Positions 1 to 7,874 of a DNA stretch of 64,000 nt are shown here, one piece after another. Both the position numbers and the translations under genes were made by a program. The notes below the pieces were generated by a model. It was not told the origin of the DNA. It was given only the letters and a program-made list of their open reading frames with translations, and searched no databases. Origin of the DNA: Dethiothermospora halolimnae (GTDB lineage: Bacteria; Bacillota; Clostridia; Tissierellales; VENL01); the NCBI RefSeq assembly GCF_037577855.1, contig NZ_JBAKFX010000003.1, positions 1 to 64,000 on the forward strand. Direction: 5' to 3'. Each line of letters begins with the position of its first letter. Within the stretch, counting starts at the first letter, position 1.

Positions 1-119
1 TGCCGCCGACTTCCTTCAGATTCCACCTCACGGTGGACACCCTTGTCTTCAGCTAGCACCTATATCACCTTCGGTGTTCGGGACTTTCACCCTATAGACT
101 GTGTCCATGCTGGGCACAC
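1..119 (-). mobile_element. Group IIC intron, 5' end (domain I), truncated by window edge
   Basis: Read on the minus strand the segment begins GTGTGCCCAGCATGG, followed by an AGTCTATAGGGTGAAAGTCC block and, further in, a GGGTGTCC ... GGAATCTGAAGGAAG block. This closely resembles, from memory, the 5' domain I of the Oceanobacillus iheyensis class C group II intron. The GTGTG at 119-115 fits the group II 5' splice-site consensus. The intron lies directly after the hairpin and T-run at 122-150, the placement expected of class C introns, which target terminator-like hairpins. The rest of the ribozyme and any reverse-transcriptase ORF lie outside the window, so intactness cannot be judged. Confidence 0.85.
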
Positions 120-121
120 AT

Positions 122-150
122 AAAAAAACAAAGTGGCCTACAGCCACTTT
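122..150 (-). terminator. Hairpin with T-run after spoIID; group IIC intron target
   Basis: AAAGTGGC pairs with GCCACTTT (130-137 with 143-150), and on the minus strand seven T follow. It is the GTGGCC box of the repeat family described elsewhere; its left arm continues as TTATTC-type repeats to about 193, where the spoIID stop codon lies. Here it has the form of a rho-independent terminator for spoIID, and the intron begins immediately after the T-run. Confidence 0.7.
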
Positions 151-193
151 GCACCTTATCTATTCTTTATTCTCTATTCTTTATTCTTTGTTT

Positions 194-1195
194 TTAGTAG
201 GCTTTCTCTATATCAACTCCAGTATAATAATGTTTCAGTATTTCTATATAATCATTTCCAGCTTTAGCCATACCATTGGCTCCCCATTGGCTTAGGCCTA
301 CTCCGTGACCGTTGCCTTTGGTTTGTATTTTTATTATATTTTCCTCTAGGTTTGCGTGCATTACAAAGTTGGTTGAATTTAATTTAAATATGCTTCTTAT
401 ATCCCTTCCACTTACAACTTCACCGTCTATCATCAACTCTTTAACACGGCCACTTTCGGTTTTACTGACTGACTTTATTTTTTCATGGAAATTATTTTTG
501 TCTAAATTTACCTTTGGGTAGTTTGCTTTTATCTTAGATATAAACTGATCTATGGATATTGTAACTTCATTTTTATATTTAGGAGAATCTTCATCATAGG
601 GACTCTCTACCCTTTTAAGGTATGGCCTAGCAGCGGAAAAAACATCCTCTGAATTTTCTGTCATACCTCCACTATTAGAGTGAAAGAAAGCCTCTATTAT
701 TTTGCCATTGTATTTCGCCACTTCCCCTTTGGTCTTATCTACCGCCTCTTCTATCTTAGGCCAATAATTTTTTATCCAGTCTTCCCCTTTTATATTTTTT
801 AAGTCTTCCTTTGAAAGCCATGCTTGACAATGTATCCCTGTGCATAGTGCTGTTTGGGGATGGTCTGGGTGTCCGTCTTTAAAGGTTTTTATCTTATTCA
901 TAGAGTATGTTCTTGCTGCAACTGCTTGGGCTTTTAAAGCCTCTATATGAAAGGCTGCGGGCATCTCTGCCGCCACAACTCCCTTTAAGTACTCTTCCAT
1001 TTTTACTTTCTCTACTTTTTTTGTTTTTATATTATATATATCAATCTCATAATCCTCTGTTATATTTTCCTCTTCTTTTACTTTAACTTGATTTTCTTCT
1101 TCATTAATAAAAATATCATATCCTAATATTAACACCATGGGTATAATTACTGTTATAAATAAAATAAAAGCTGCTCCTATAGTTATCCTCTTCAT
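194..1195 (-). CDS. spoIID: Stage II sporulation protein D (SpoIID), peptidoglycan lytic transglycosylase
   Basis: The 333-residue protein has one N-terminal membrane segment (about residues 5-27) and then the SpoIID domain. SpoIID cleaves denuded glycan strands during forespore engulfment, working with SpoIIM and SpoIIP. Family signatures visible are EYLKGVVAAEMPAAFHIEAL (E77 within it is the likely catalytic acid), KAQAVAARTYS, HSNSGGMTENSEDVF and, near the C-terminus, GHGVGLSQWGANGMAKAG. C118 and C123 resemble the zinc-binding cysteines reported for the clostridial homologue. The start has a strong AAAGGAGG upstream. It follows murA, as in Bacillus subtilis, and has its own sigma-E-like promoter at 1245-1273. 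Confidence 0.96.
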   Translation of the reverse strand: MKRITIGAAFILFITVIIPMVLILGYDIFINEEENQVKVKEEENITEDYEIDIYNIKTKKVEKVKMEEYLKGVVAAEMPAAFHIEALKAQAVAARTYSMNKIKTFKDGHPDHPQTALCTGIHCQAWLSKEDLKNIKGEDWIKNYWPKIEEAVDKTKGEVAKYNGKIIEAFFHSNSGGMTENSEDVFSAARPYLKRVESPYDEDSPKYKNEVTISIDQFISKIKANYPKVNLDKNNFHEKIKSVSKTESGRVKELMIDGEVVSGRDIRSIFKLNSTNFVMHANLEENIIKIQTKGNGHGVGLSQWGANGMAKAGNDYIEILKHYYTGVDIEKAY

Positions 1196-1244
1196 ATACT
1201 CCTCCTTTGTCCAATGTTTTTTTAGAATTTTGTGTTCTATTTTA

Positions 1245-1273
1245 ATTCTATGCAGGAGGCGGGAGGAATATGA
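1245..1273 (-). promoter_or_regulatory. Sigma-E-type promoter of spoIID
   Basis: On the minus strand TCATATT (1273-1267) is followed by a 14-nt spacer and CATAGAAT (1252-1245). The sporulation sigma-E consensus is KMATATT, 13-15 nt, CATACAAT, so there is one mismatch in the -10. spoIID is a classic sigma-E regulon gene. The site is about 50 nt upstream of the spoIID start. Confidence 0.7.
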
Positions 1274-1299
1274 TTTATTTTAATGAAAGAGGAGAAGGA

Positions 1300-1488
1300 A
1301 GAGTTGACAATTGAAGGTAATTTTATTCACTTCGTTCATAAAATATTATATTTAAAATCGGCTTCAGCCGATTTATACCTTAATTGTCCACTGTCAATCG
1401 TCAATTATTATTTATAATAGAAAAAAGTGGCCTTTTGGCCACTTTTCACCTTATTTCTTCTTTCTTCTTTACACTTTCTTCTTTATCT
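1300..1488. repeat. Palindromic intergenic elements between murA and spoIID
   Basis: Two abutting elements. The first (about 1302-1410) has TTGACAATTG-type terminal inverted repeats enclosing a TTTTA(T)TCAC-TTC-GTTC hairpin and an AAATCGGCTTCAGCCGATTT hairpin. The second (1418-1488) holds an AAAAGTGGCC/GGCCACTTTT hairpin at 1423-1446 and a CTTCTTT-repeat arm that runs up to the murA stop codon. Confidence 0.8.
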
Positions 1489-2742
1489 TTAGTCATTTCT
1501 ATATATTTTTGCTCCTAAATTTGTTAATTTTTCTTCTATATTAGAATATCCACGGTCTATATGATGGACTTCTGTTATTTCAGTTTCTCCTTCTGCTATA
1601 AGACCGAATAAAATAAGTGCCGCACCTGCTCTAAGATCCGTTGCTTTTACTGGGGCGCCTTGTATTTCTCCGTCCCCTTCTATTATTGCGCTTCTACCAT
1701 CTATTTTTATGTTGGCTCCCATTCTCTTTAATTCGTCTACATGCATAAACCTATTTTCAAATACTGTTTCTATAATGACACTTGTTCCTTCTGCTTTAGC
1801 CATTAGTGCCATGAACTGGGACTGCATATCTGTTGGAAAACCTGGATAGGGCAATGTTTTTACATCTAGGGCTTTTACTTTATTATTTCCTATTACCCTA
1901 ATTTTATCTTCCTCTTCTACTACCTCAACTCCGGCTTCTATTAGTTTTGCTATGATTGGTTTTATATGATCTATTATAACATTATCTATTAGTACGTTTC
2001 CTCCAGTTATAGCAGCCGCTACCATAAATGTTCCTGCCTCTATTCTGTCGGGGATTATTGAGTGGTTAGCTCCATTTAGTTCATTGACTCCCTTTATTCT
2101 AATAGTATTAGTTCCTGCACCCTTTATATTGGCTCCTAGTTTATTTAAGAAGTTAGCGAGATCTACTATCTCAGGTTCCATGGCACAGTTTTCTATTATT
2201 GTTTCACCTTCTGCCATAGTTGCAGCCATCATTATGTTTTCTGTAGCTCCAACACTGGGGAAGTCTAAGTATATTTTTTCACCTACTAATTTGTCTACTT
2301 TTGCTTCAATATATCCATGACCGACTTTAATATCGGCACCTAATGCTTTAAAACCTTTAAGATGTAAATCTATAGGTCTTGTACCTATGGCACATCCTCC
2401 CGGTAATGATATCTTTGCTTTTCCTATCCTTGCAAGTAATGGTCCCATAACTAAAAATGATGCCCTCATTTTTCTCATTAAGTCATAGGGTGCTTCAAAT
2501 TTATTTAACTTTGAACTATTTATTTTCATTTTACCTTCGTCTATCTTTTGTACCTTTGATCCCAAACTTAATAAAACCTCAGATATAACTTCTACATCCC
2601 TTAGATTCGGAACATCTTCTAAAATACAGTCTTCCGTGGCTAATAAAGATGCAGCTATTATAGGTAGGGCGGAATTTTTAGCTCCACTTATCCTTACAGT
2701 TCCATTAAGTGGGGGACTGTTTTCTACGATGATTTTTGTCAA
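1489..2742 (-). CDS. murA: UDP-N-acetylglucosamine 1-carboxyvinyltransferase (MurA)
   Basis: MurA catalyses the first committed step of peptidoglycan synthesis, transfer of enolpyruvate from PEP to UDP-GlcNAc. The 417-residue length is normal. K22 lies in the substrate-binding AKNSALP motif, and the catalytic cysteine is C117 in LPGGCAIGTRPIDLHLKG, the residue that fosfomycin alkylates. The C-terminal EPSP-synthase-like half is complete (RAGAALILFGL, HIDRGYSNIEEKL). A GGGAGGA ribosome site precedes the start. Its place between ywmB and spoIID matches murAA of Bacillus subtilis. Upstream lies an array of 331-bp repeats, so any promoter must be inside or beyond repeat sequence. Confidence 0.98.
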   Translation of the reverse strand: MTKIIVENSPPLNGTVRISGAKNSALPIIAASLLATEDCILEDVPNLRDVEVISEVLLSLGSKVQKIDEGKMKINSSKLNKFEAPYDLMRKMRASFLVMGPLLARIGKAKISLPGGCAIGTRPIDLHLKGFKALGADIKVGHGYIEAKVDKLVGEKIYLDFPSVGATENIMMAATMAEGETIIENCAMEPEIVDLANFLNKLGANIKGAGTNTIRIKGVNELNGANHSIIPDRIEAGTFMVAAAITGGNVLIDNVIIDHIKPIIAKLIEAGVEVVEEEDKIRVIGNNKVKALDVKTLPYPGFPTDMQSQFMALMAKAEGTSVIIETVFENRFMHVDELKRMGANIKIDGRSAIIEGDGEIQGAPVKATDLRAGAALILFGLIAEGETEITEVHHIDRGYSNIEEKLTNLGAKIYRND

Positions 2743-2761
2743 TTTTGGTGTCCTCCCTTTG

Positions 2762-3642
2762 CCGAAGCTGGGGCTTCGGAATTGTTAATTTTTAATTGTT
2801 AATTGTTAGTTATTGTAGGTTCATAGTTTTTGCTTTGGACCGGCGCTTCGGAATTTTAAATTGTATATTTTTAATTATAAATTGGGGTGATTTTCTTCGT
2901 TACTGGGGGATTCGTAATCCCACAGTTTTTCACCTTTCCCAGTTTTATTGGTTGGGGGATTACGAATCCCCCAACAACGATATAATGTTTTTGGGCTGTT
3001 AGTTGGTTTTGTTCTTTTAATCTGTTTTATTTTCGGTCCATTCCCGCCACTTTCAGGGCGGATGGACTGGGCATGCCCAGTCCCTACGTTTTCCGAAGCT
3101 GGGGCTTCAGAATTGTTAATTTTTAATTGTTAATTGTTAGTTATTGTAAGTTCATAGTTTTTGCCTTGGACCGGCGCTTCGGAATTTTAAATTGTATATT
3201 TTAAATTATAAATTGGGGTGATTTTCTTCGTTACTGGAGGATTCGTAATCCCACAGTTTTTCACCTTTCCCAGTTTCATTGGTTGGGGGATTACGAATCC
3301 CCCAACAACGATATAATGTTTTTGGGCTGTTAGTTGGTTTTGTTCTTTTAATCTGTTTTATTTTCGGTCCATTCCCGCCACTTTCAGGGCGGATGGACTG
3401 GGCATGCCCAGTCCCTACGTTTTCCGAAGCTGGGGCTTCAGAATTGTTAATTTTTAATTGTTAATTGTTAGTTATTGTAGGTTCATAGTTTTTGCTTTGG
3501 ACCGGCGCTTCGGAATTTTAAATTGTATATTTTAAATTATAAATTGGGGTGATTTTCTTCGTTACTGGAGGATTCGTAATCCCACAGTTTTTCACCTTTC
3601 CCAGTTTTATTGGTTGGGGGATTACGAATCCCCCAACAACAA
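2762..3642. repeat. 331-bp tandem repeat, about 2.7 copies
   Basis: CCGAAGC recurs at 2762, 3093 and 3424, an exact 331-bp period; the last copy stops at the GGGGGATTACGAATCCCCC box. Copies are nearly identical (single-base changes such as TCGG to TCAG). Each unit is a mosaic of palindromes: CCGAAGC-GCTTCGG, TTAACAATTAAAAATT-type repeats, GGATTCGTAATCC, TTGGGGGATTACGAATCC and GGACTGGGCATGCCCAGTCC. Open frames in it are identical between copies by repetition and have no ribosome site, so I see no gene here. The near-identity suggests recent amplification. Confidence 0.93.
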
Positions 3643-3783
3643 GTCTCTAGCTTCGACTTCAATCGAAGGTTTCCTTATCTATTCTTTATTCTATATTATT
3701 TATTCTTTGCTTTTAACTTTCTTCTTTCTTCTTTACACTTTCTTCTTTAACACTAACTCTCCACTTTCCACTATCTTTTTAAA
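3643..3783. repeat. Repeat-derived spacer before ywmB
   Basis: Contains a CTTCGACTTCAATCGAAG hairpin (about 3653-3670), then TATTCTTTATTC- and CTTCTTTCTTC-type arms running up to the ywmB stop codon. These are the same modules found in other intergenic regions of the window. Confidence 0.7.
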
Positions 3784-4533
3784 TCAATATTCTTTCCTAA
3801 TAATGGGTGTTCCAATCCAAATATAGGTTTTATCTTCATATTTGTTATATCTCATTGCTATATTAATATTCATTTTATTATTGCCTGTGTAGATGTGCTT
3901 ACTAATATTTGGGGAATATGCAGATATGCTTGTTAAGTTGGACTTTAAAACCCCTTCTACCTTTTCTCCATTTATAATGTTTAAGGATTTTGATAAACTT
4001 GTAAATTTCTCTATACTATTTAATTTTCCCTTAAATGTGCCTATTATACAAGTGGTAATTTGTGTATTAATATTAAATTTTTTAGATATTTTCTTTATTT
4101 TTCTCTCAATATCACTAATATTCGTTAAATTATTACCTTGTATAATATCTATTGATAGCTCACTTCTTATTTTATTATTATATTTATGATTATACAAGGT
4201 TATATTGATAGTTCTACCTAATCCGTCCCATCCCTTCGTTATAATTGTTTTTTTATTTTTATTGTTGATTATTTTCATGTTATATGTATTATTATCGACA
4301 TTTAATGCGTTAACTATATCTTGATTTGTCTTTTTCATCTCTTTTATGTCCATAGTCCCATTAGTAAATAGGCCTTTACAAGTTATATTGGTCTCATATA
4401 ATTTTGCTCCTGTTTTATTAAATACATCAAATAAATCTGAAGTATATTGTATTGTCCCCTTAGCCCAAACATTATTTATTATTGCCATTAATATTATTAT
4501 TGCTATTAGTGATGTTTTTTTAAGGATTTTCAT
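3784..4533 (-). CDS. ywmB: YwmB-like secreted protein (TATA-box-binding-like fold family)
   Basis: The 249-residue protein has a clear signal peptide (KILKKTSLIAIIILMAIINN, then VWA), so it is probably exported. The remainder resembles the YwmB family by position and general pattern, not by a catalytic motif: ISKKFNINTQITTCIIGTFK followed by a C-terminal MNINIAMRYNKYEDKTYIWI strand region. The function is not established. Its location between the atp operon and murA is that of ywmB in Bacillus subtilis, which is the main support. No homologue of the small intervening ywzB was found. Confidence 0.72.
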   Translation of the reverse strand: MKILKKTSLIAIIILMAIINNVWAKGTIQYTSDLFDVFNKTGAKLYETNITCKGLFTNGTMDIKEMKKTNQDIVNALNVDNNTYNMKIINNKNKKTIITKGWDGLGRTINITLYNHKYNNKIRSELSIDIIQGNNLTNISDIERKIKKISKKFNINTQITTCIIGTFKGKLNSIEKFTSLSKSLNIINGEKVEGVLKSNLTSISAYSPNISKHIYTGNNKMNINIAMRYNKYEDKTYIWIGTPIIRKEY

Positions 4534-5014
4534 TTATGAGAACCGCCTTTCTTTTAAAGAATGGAGAATAAAGAATAAAGAATAGATATGGTGCAAAGTG
4601 GCCAGAGGCCACTTTGTTTCTATTTAATTTGTAGTTTCGACTTCAGTCGAAAGTTACCTTATCTATTCTTTATTCTTCATTCTTTATTATTTAACTAAAA
4701 AAGGAGGAAAGGTAAAGGTATAAAAATGTAAAGGGGGACAAAACATTTTTATCACTATTACCTTTCCTCACTATTATAGAGTTTTAACAAGGACAAGCTG
4801 TTTTATACACTTTATTTTTATTTTTTTATTTTTGTTCTAATTAGAAGAGTATACCGAAGCGGGGATTCTGAGGTTAAAATTATAAGTTGGGATGAGTTTC
4901 TTCGTTAGTGAAGGGATTGGTAATCCCTTAGTTTTTCACCTTTTCCAGTTTTATTGGTTGTGGGATTACGAATCCCCTAACAACGAGACCGGAAAATGAA
5001 TTCTCCTCTCCTCT
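4534..5014. repeat. Repeat-filled gap between ywmB and atpC
   Basis: No gene seen. From 4552 to 4692 there is a complete element with AGAATA-type inverted ends enclosing GTGGCC-AGA-GGCCAC (4594-4616) and a CGACTTCAGTCG hairpin. At 4704-4769 lies a nested inverted repeat (see separate entry). At 4853-4987 is a diverged copy of part of the 331-bp unit, including GGGATTGGTAATCCC and GGGATTACGAATCCC. Confidence 0.75.
4704..4769. other. Nested inverted repeat downstream of the atp operon
   Basis: GAGGAAAGGTAA (4704-4715) pairs perfectly with TTACCTTTCCTC (4758-4769), and inside it AAAAATGT (4722-4729) pairs with ACATTTTT (4743-4750). The sequence is unlike the common repeat modules. It could be a small structured RNA or an operator; no gene partner is evident. 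Confidence 0.5.
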
Positions 5015-5060
5015 ATAAATAATAAAGGAAGTGGCCTAGGCCACTCCCTTTATTATTTAT
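5015..5060 (-). terminator. Terminator of the atp operon
   Basis: A near-perfect palindrome centred on GTGGCCTAGGCCAC with AATAATAAAGG arms; the right arm includes the atpC TAA stop codon. The long A/T arms make it potentially bidirectional. It shares its core with the GTGGCC repeat box but has different arms, so it may be the ancestral terminator form. Confidence 0.8.
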
Positions 5061-5461
5061 TTCCGTTTCGCCATATTTATCCTATTTAAAGCCTTTCTAA
5101 AGGCTACTTCTGCCCTCATTAAGTCCACTTCATCGGAGCTTTTCTTATTTAGTCTTTCTTCAGCTCTTTTTTTGGATTCTTCGGCTCTTTTTACATCTAT
5201 TTCTTCTGGCCACTCGGCAGCATCTGTGATTATTGTTGTTTTATCTCTACCTACTTCAACATATCCTCCTGCTATTGTGGCCTCTTTTTCTTCATTGTTC
5301 TGACTTATTTTTATTCTACCTATATTAAGGGGAGTTACTAATGGTATATGATTTTTCATAATACCTAGATCCCCCTCTTGTCCCCTTACTACCACCCTAT
5401 CAACTTCTTCTTCAAAGAATTTTCTATCGGGGGTAACTATTTCTAGGACAAATCCTGCCAT
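5057..5461 (-). CDS. atpC: F1Fo ATP synthase subunit epsilon
   Basis: The 134-residue protein has the epsilon beta-sandwich domain (EIVTPDRKFFEEEVDRVVVR, GDLGIMKNHIPLVTPL) followed by the two-helix C-terminal domain (residues about 90-134, KRAEESKKRAEERL). Epsilon couples the gamma rotor to the c ring and inhibits ATP hydrolysis. It is the last gene of the atp operon, 29 bp after atpD, and its stop codon is inside the terminator hairpin. Confidence 0.98.
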   Translation of the reverse strand: MAGFVLEIVTPDRKFFEEEVDRVVVRGQEGDLGIMKNHIPLVTPLNIGRIKISQNNEEKEATIAGGYVEVGRDKTTIITDAAEWPEEIDVKRAEESKKRAEERLNKKSSDEVDLMRAEVAFRKALNRINMAKRK

Positions 5462-5490
5462 ATAAACACCTCCTACCTATGGAGCTTTGT

Positions 5491-6897
5491 CTATTCTTCT
5501 TCGTTCATTTCCTTTGCCTTCTCTATTACGTCCTCTATAGTTCCAGCAAATAGGAAAGCAGACTCTGGTAAGTCATCATGTTTGCCATCTAAGATCTCCT
5601 TAAATCCTTTTACTGTTTCCTTTATAGGTACATATTTACCAGGCATACCTGTAAACTGTTCCGCAACAGTAAATGGCTGTGATAGGAAACGTTGTATTTT
5701 CCTTGCACGGGATACTGTTAGTTTATCCTCTTCTGAAAGTTCATCCATACCAAGGATTGCGATTATATCCTGTAGTTCTTTATATTTTTGTAGTACCTCC
5801 TGTACTCTACGGGCAACATTGTAGTGTTCTTCTCCCACAATGGCAGGGTCTAGTATCCTTGATGTTGAATCAAGGGGGTCAACTGCTGGGTATATACCTA
5901 ACTCAGATATTTGTCTTGATAAAACCGTTGTTGAGTCTAAGTGGGCAAATGTTGTTGCCGGTGCCGGGTCAGTTAAGTCGTCGGCCGGTACATATACCGC
6001 CTGAACCGATGTTATAGAACCCTTTCTAGTTGATGTTATTCTCTCTTGTAATTCACCCATCTCTGTAGCTAGGGTTGGCTGATAACCAACGGCACTTGGC
6101 ATACGTCCAAGTAATGCTGAAACCTCTGAACCGGCTTGGGTAAATCTAAATATATTATCAATAAATAATAATACATCTTGACCTTCCCTATCTCTAAAGT
6201 GTTCTGCCATGGTTAAGCCTGTAAGGGCAACACGCATCCTTGCTCCTGGAGGCTCATTCATCTGACCAAATACAAGGGAAGTCTTTTCCAGTACTCCCGA
6301 TTCTTCCATTTCATAATAAAGGTCATTACCTTCTCTAGTTCTCTCTCCAACTCCGGCGAATACTGAAAGTCCACCGTGCTCAGTTGCTATATTGTTTATA
6401 AGCTCCTGGATAAGCACTGTCTTTCCAACTCCAGCACCACCAAATAGTCCAACTTTACCACCCTTTGCATATGGGGCTATAAGGTCAACTACCTTTATAC
6501 CTGTTTCAAATATTTCTGTGGCTGTTTGTTGTTCTTCAAATGCCGGTGCTTCCCTATGGATAGGAGATTTAACCTTTGTCTTGGGATCTTTCTTTCCATC
6601 TATTGCATCACCAAGGACATTAAACATTCTACCTAAGGTTTTTTCTCCCACTGGAACCGAAATAGGTGCTCCAGTATCTATAGCTTCCATTCCCCTAACA
6701 AATCCATCTGTGGAATCCATGGCTATACATCTTACTGTATCGTCCCCTATATGCTGGGCAACTTCAACTACAACCTTTTTCTTTTTATCTTCTATTGTTA
6801 TAGCATTTAAAAGTTCCGGTAGGTTCTCTTCACTAAATCTAATATCAACTACAGGACCGATTATCTGTACAATCTTACCTACGTTTTTTTCAGCCAT
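5491..6897 (-). CDS. atpD: F1Fo ATP synthase subunit beta (catalytic)
   Basis: The 468-residue protein carries the catalytic nucleotide sites. The Walker A motif GGAGVGKTVLIQEL, the Walker B region DVLLFIDNIFRFTQAGSEVS and the DELSEEDKLTV segment are intact. The length is normal for beta. It is co-transcribed between atpG and atpC, with a GGAAGGAG-like ribosome site just upstream. Confidence 0.99.
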   Translation of the reverse strand: MAEKNVGKIVQIIGPVVDIRFSEENLPELLNAITIEDKKKKVVVEVAQHIGDDTVRCIAMDSTDGFVRGMEAIDTGAPISVPVGEKTLGRMFNVLGDAIDGKKDPKTKVKSPIHREAPAFEEQQTATEIFETGIKVVDLIAPYAKGGKVGLFGGAGVGKTVLIQELINNIATEHGGLSVFAGVGERTREGNDLYYEMEESGVLEKTSLVFGQMNEPPGARMRVALTGLTMAEHFRDREGQDVLLFIDNIFRFTQAGSEVSALLGRMPSAVGYQPTLATEMGELQERITSTRKGSITSVQAVYVPADDLTDPAPATTFAHLDSTTVLSRQISELGIYPAVDPLDSTSRILDPAIVGEEHYNVARRVQEVLQKYKELQDIIAILGMDELSEEDKLTVSRARKIQRFLSQPFTVAEQFTGMPGKYVPIKETVKGFKEILDGKHDDLPESAFLFAGTIEDVIEKAKEMNEEE

Positions 6898-6931
6898 TTA
6901 TTTCAACTCCTTCCTGTTTCCTATTTATCTA

Positions 6932-7798
6932 TTATTTAAGAGCCTCTGCTCCACCTACTATTTCTGATATCTCTTGGGTGATAGATGCTTGACGAGCTCT
7001 ATTGTATTTTAATTCAAGACTATCTATCATATCTTCAGCATTATCTGTGGCTGATTGCATGGCTGTTCTCCTTGCTCCCTGCTCACTGGCTGAAGCCTCT
7101 ATCATGGCTCCATATATACTACTTTTAATATATTTAGGTATTAAGTAACTAAGTACCTCTTCTGCTGAAGGCTCATACTGTATAAGGGTTTTCCTTTCCT
7201 TTTCCCCAGTGTCTTCACCTTCTATGTTTTCAGCCGGTAAAAGCTTCATCATTTTAGCTTCTTGGGAAATAGGACTATTAAACACCGTATATACAAGATA
7301 AACCTCATCTATTTCTTCCTTTTCATATAACTCTATGACCGTTTTTCCTATGTTATCAGCATCGGTATACCTTGGATCTTCAGATATATGTAGAAATTCA
7401 CCTTCTATATTATATCCTCTATTTTTAAAGTAGTCTCTACCCTTTGAACCCACAGTTATCAGAGCTGAATTGTCTTTATTTTTATCTATATGGTTTTCCG
7501 TTAGTTTTATAACATTACTATTATATCCCCCTGCTAAACCTCTATCTCCGGTTATTACAATATATCCGGTATTTTTTACATCACGTTTTTCTAAAAATGG
7601 ATGCTTTATACCTGTGGTTTCAGCAAGTATCTCCTGAATACTTCTAACCACTGTATTAAAGTAGGGTCTAGTTTTCTCTAGCTTTTCCCTTGCCTTTCTT
7701 AGTTTAGCAGAAGCTACAAGTTCCATAGCCTTTGTTATTTGTTTTGTATTATTTACACTACGGATTCTTCTTTTTATATCCCTCATTGATTGGCCCAT
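6932..7798 (-). CDS. atpG: F1Fo ATP synthase subunit gamma
   Basis: The 288-residue central-stalk subunit has long N- and C-terminal helices (MRDIKRRIRSVNNTKQITKA at the start; RAROASIT-like C-terminal helix ending ISEIVGGAEAL) flanking the Rossmann-like middle (VITGDRGLAGGYN). Two starts are possible, MGQSM or the next methionine MRDIK; the first fits the AAGGAGGTGGAG site better. It is part of the atp operon. Confidence 0.98.
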   Translation of the reverse strand: MGQSMRDIKRRIRSVNNTKQITKAMELVASAKLRKAREKLEKTRPYFNTVVRSIQEILAETTGIKHPFLEKRDVKNTGYIVITGDRGLAGGYNSNVIKLTENHIDKNKDNSALITVGSKGRDYFKNRGYNIEGEFLHISEDPRYTDADNIGKTVIELYEKEEIDEVYLVYTVFNSPISQEAKMMKLLPAENIEGEDTGEKERKTLIQYEPSAEEVLSYLIPKYIKSSIYGAMIEASASEQGARRTAMQSATDNAEDMIDSLELKYNRARQASITQEISEIVGGAEALK

Positions 7799-7874
7799 AT
7801 CTCCACCTCCTTATTTTCAAAGTAACTTTCGAATGAATTCGAAGCTACGTATATCTATTTATGGGGAGAATTAT

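Noticed and set aside
2948..3464. Two identical 61-residue frames at 2948-3133 and 3279-3464
   Set aside because: They are the same stretch of the 331-bp repeat, run through palindromes, have no ribosome site and no plausible protein sequence.
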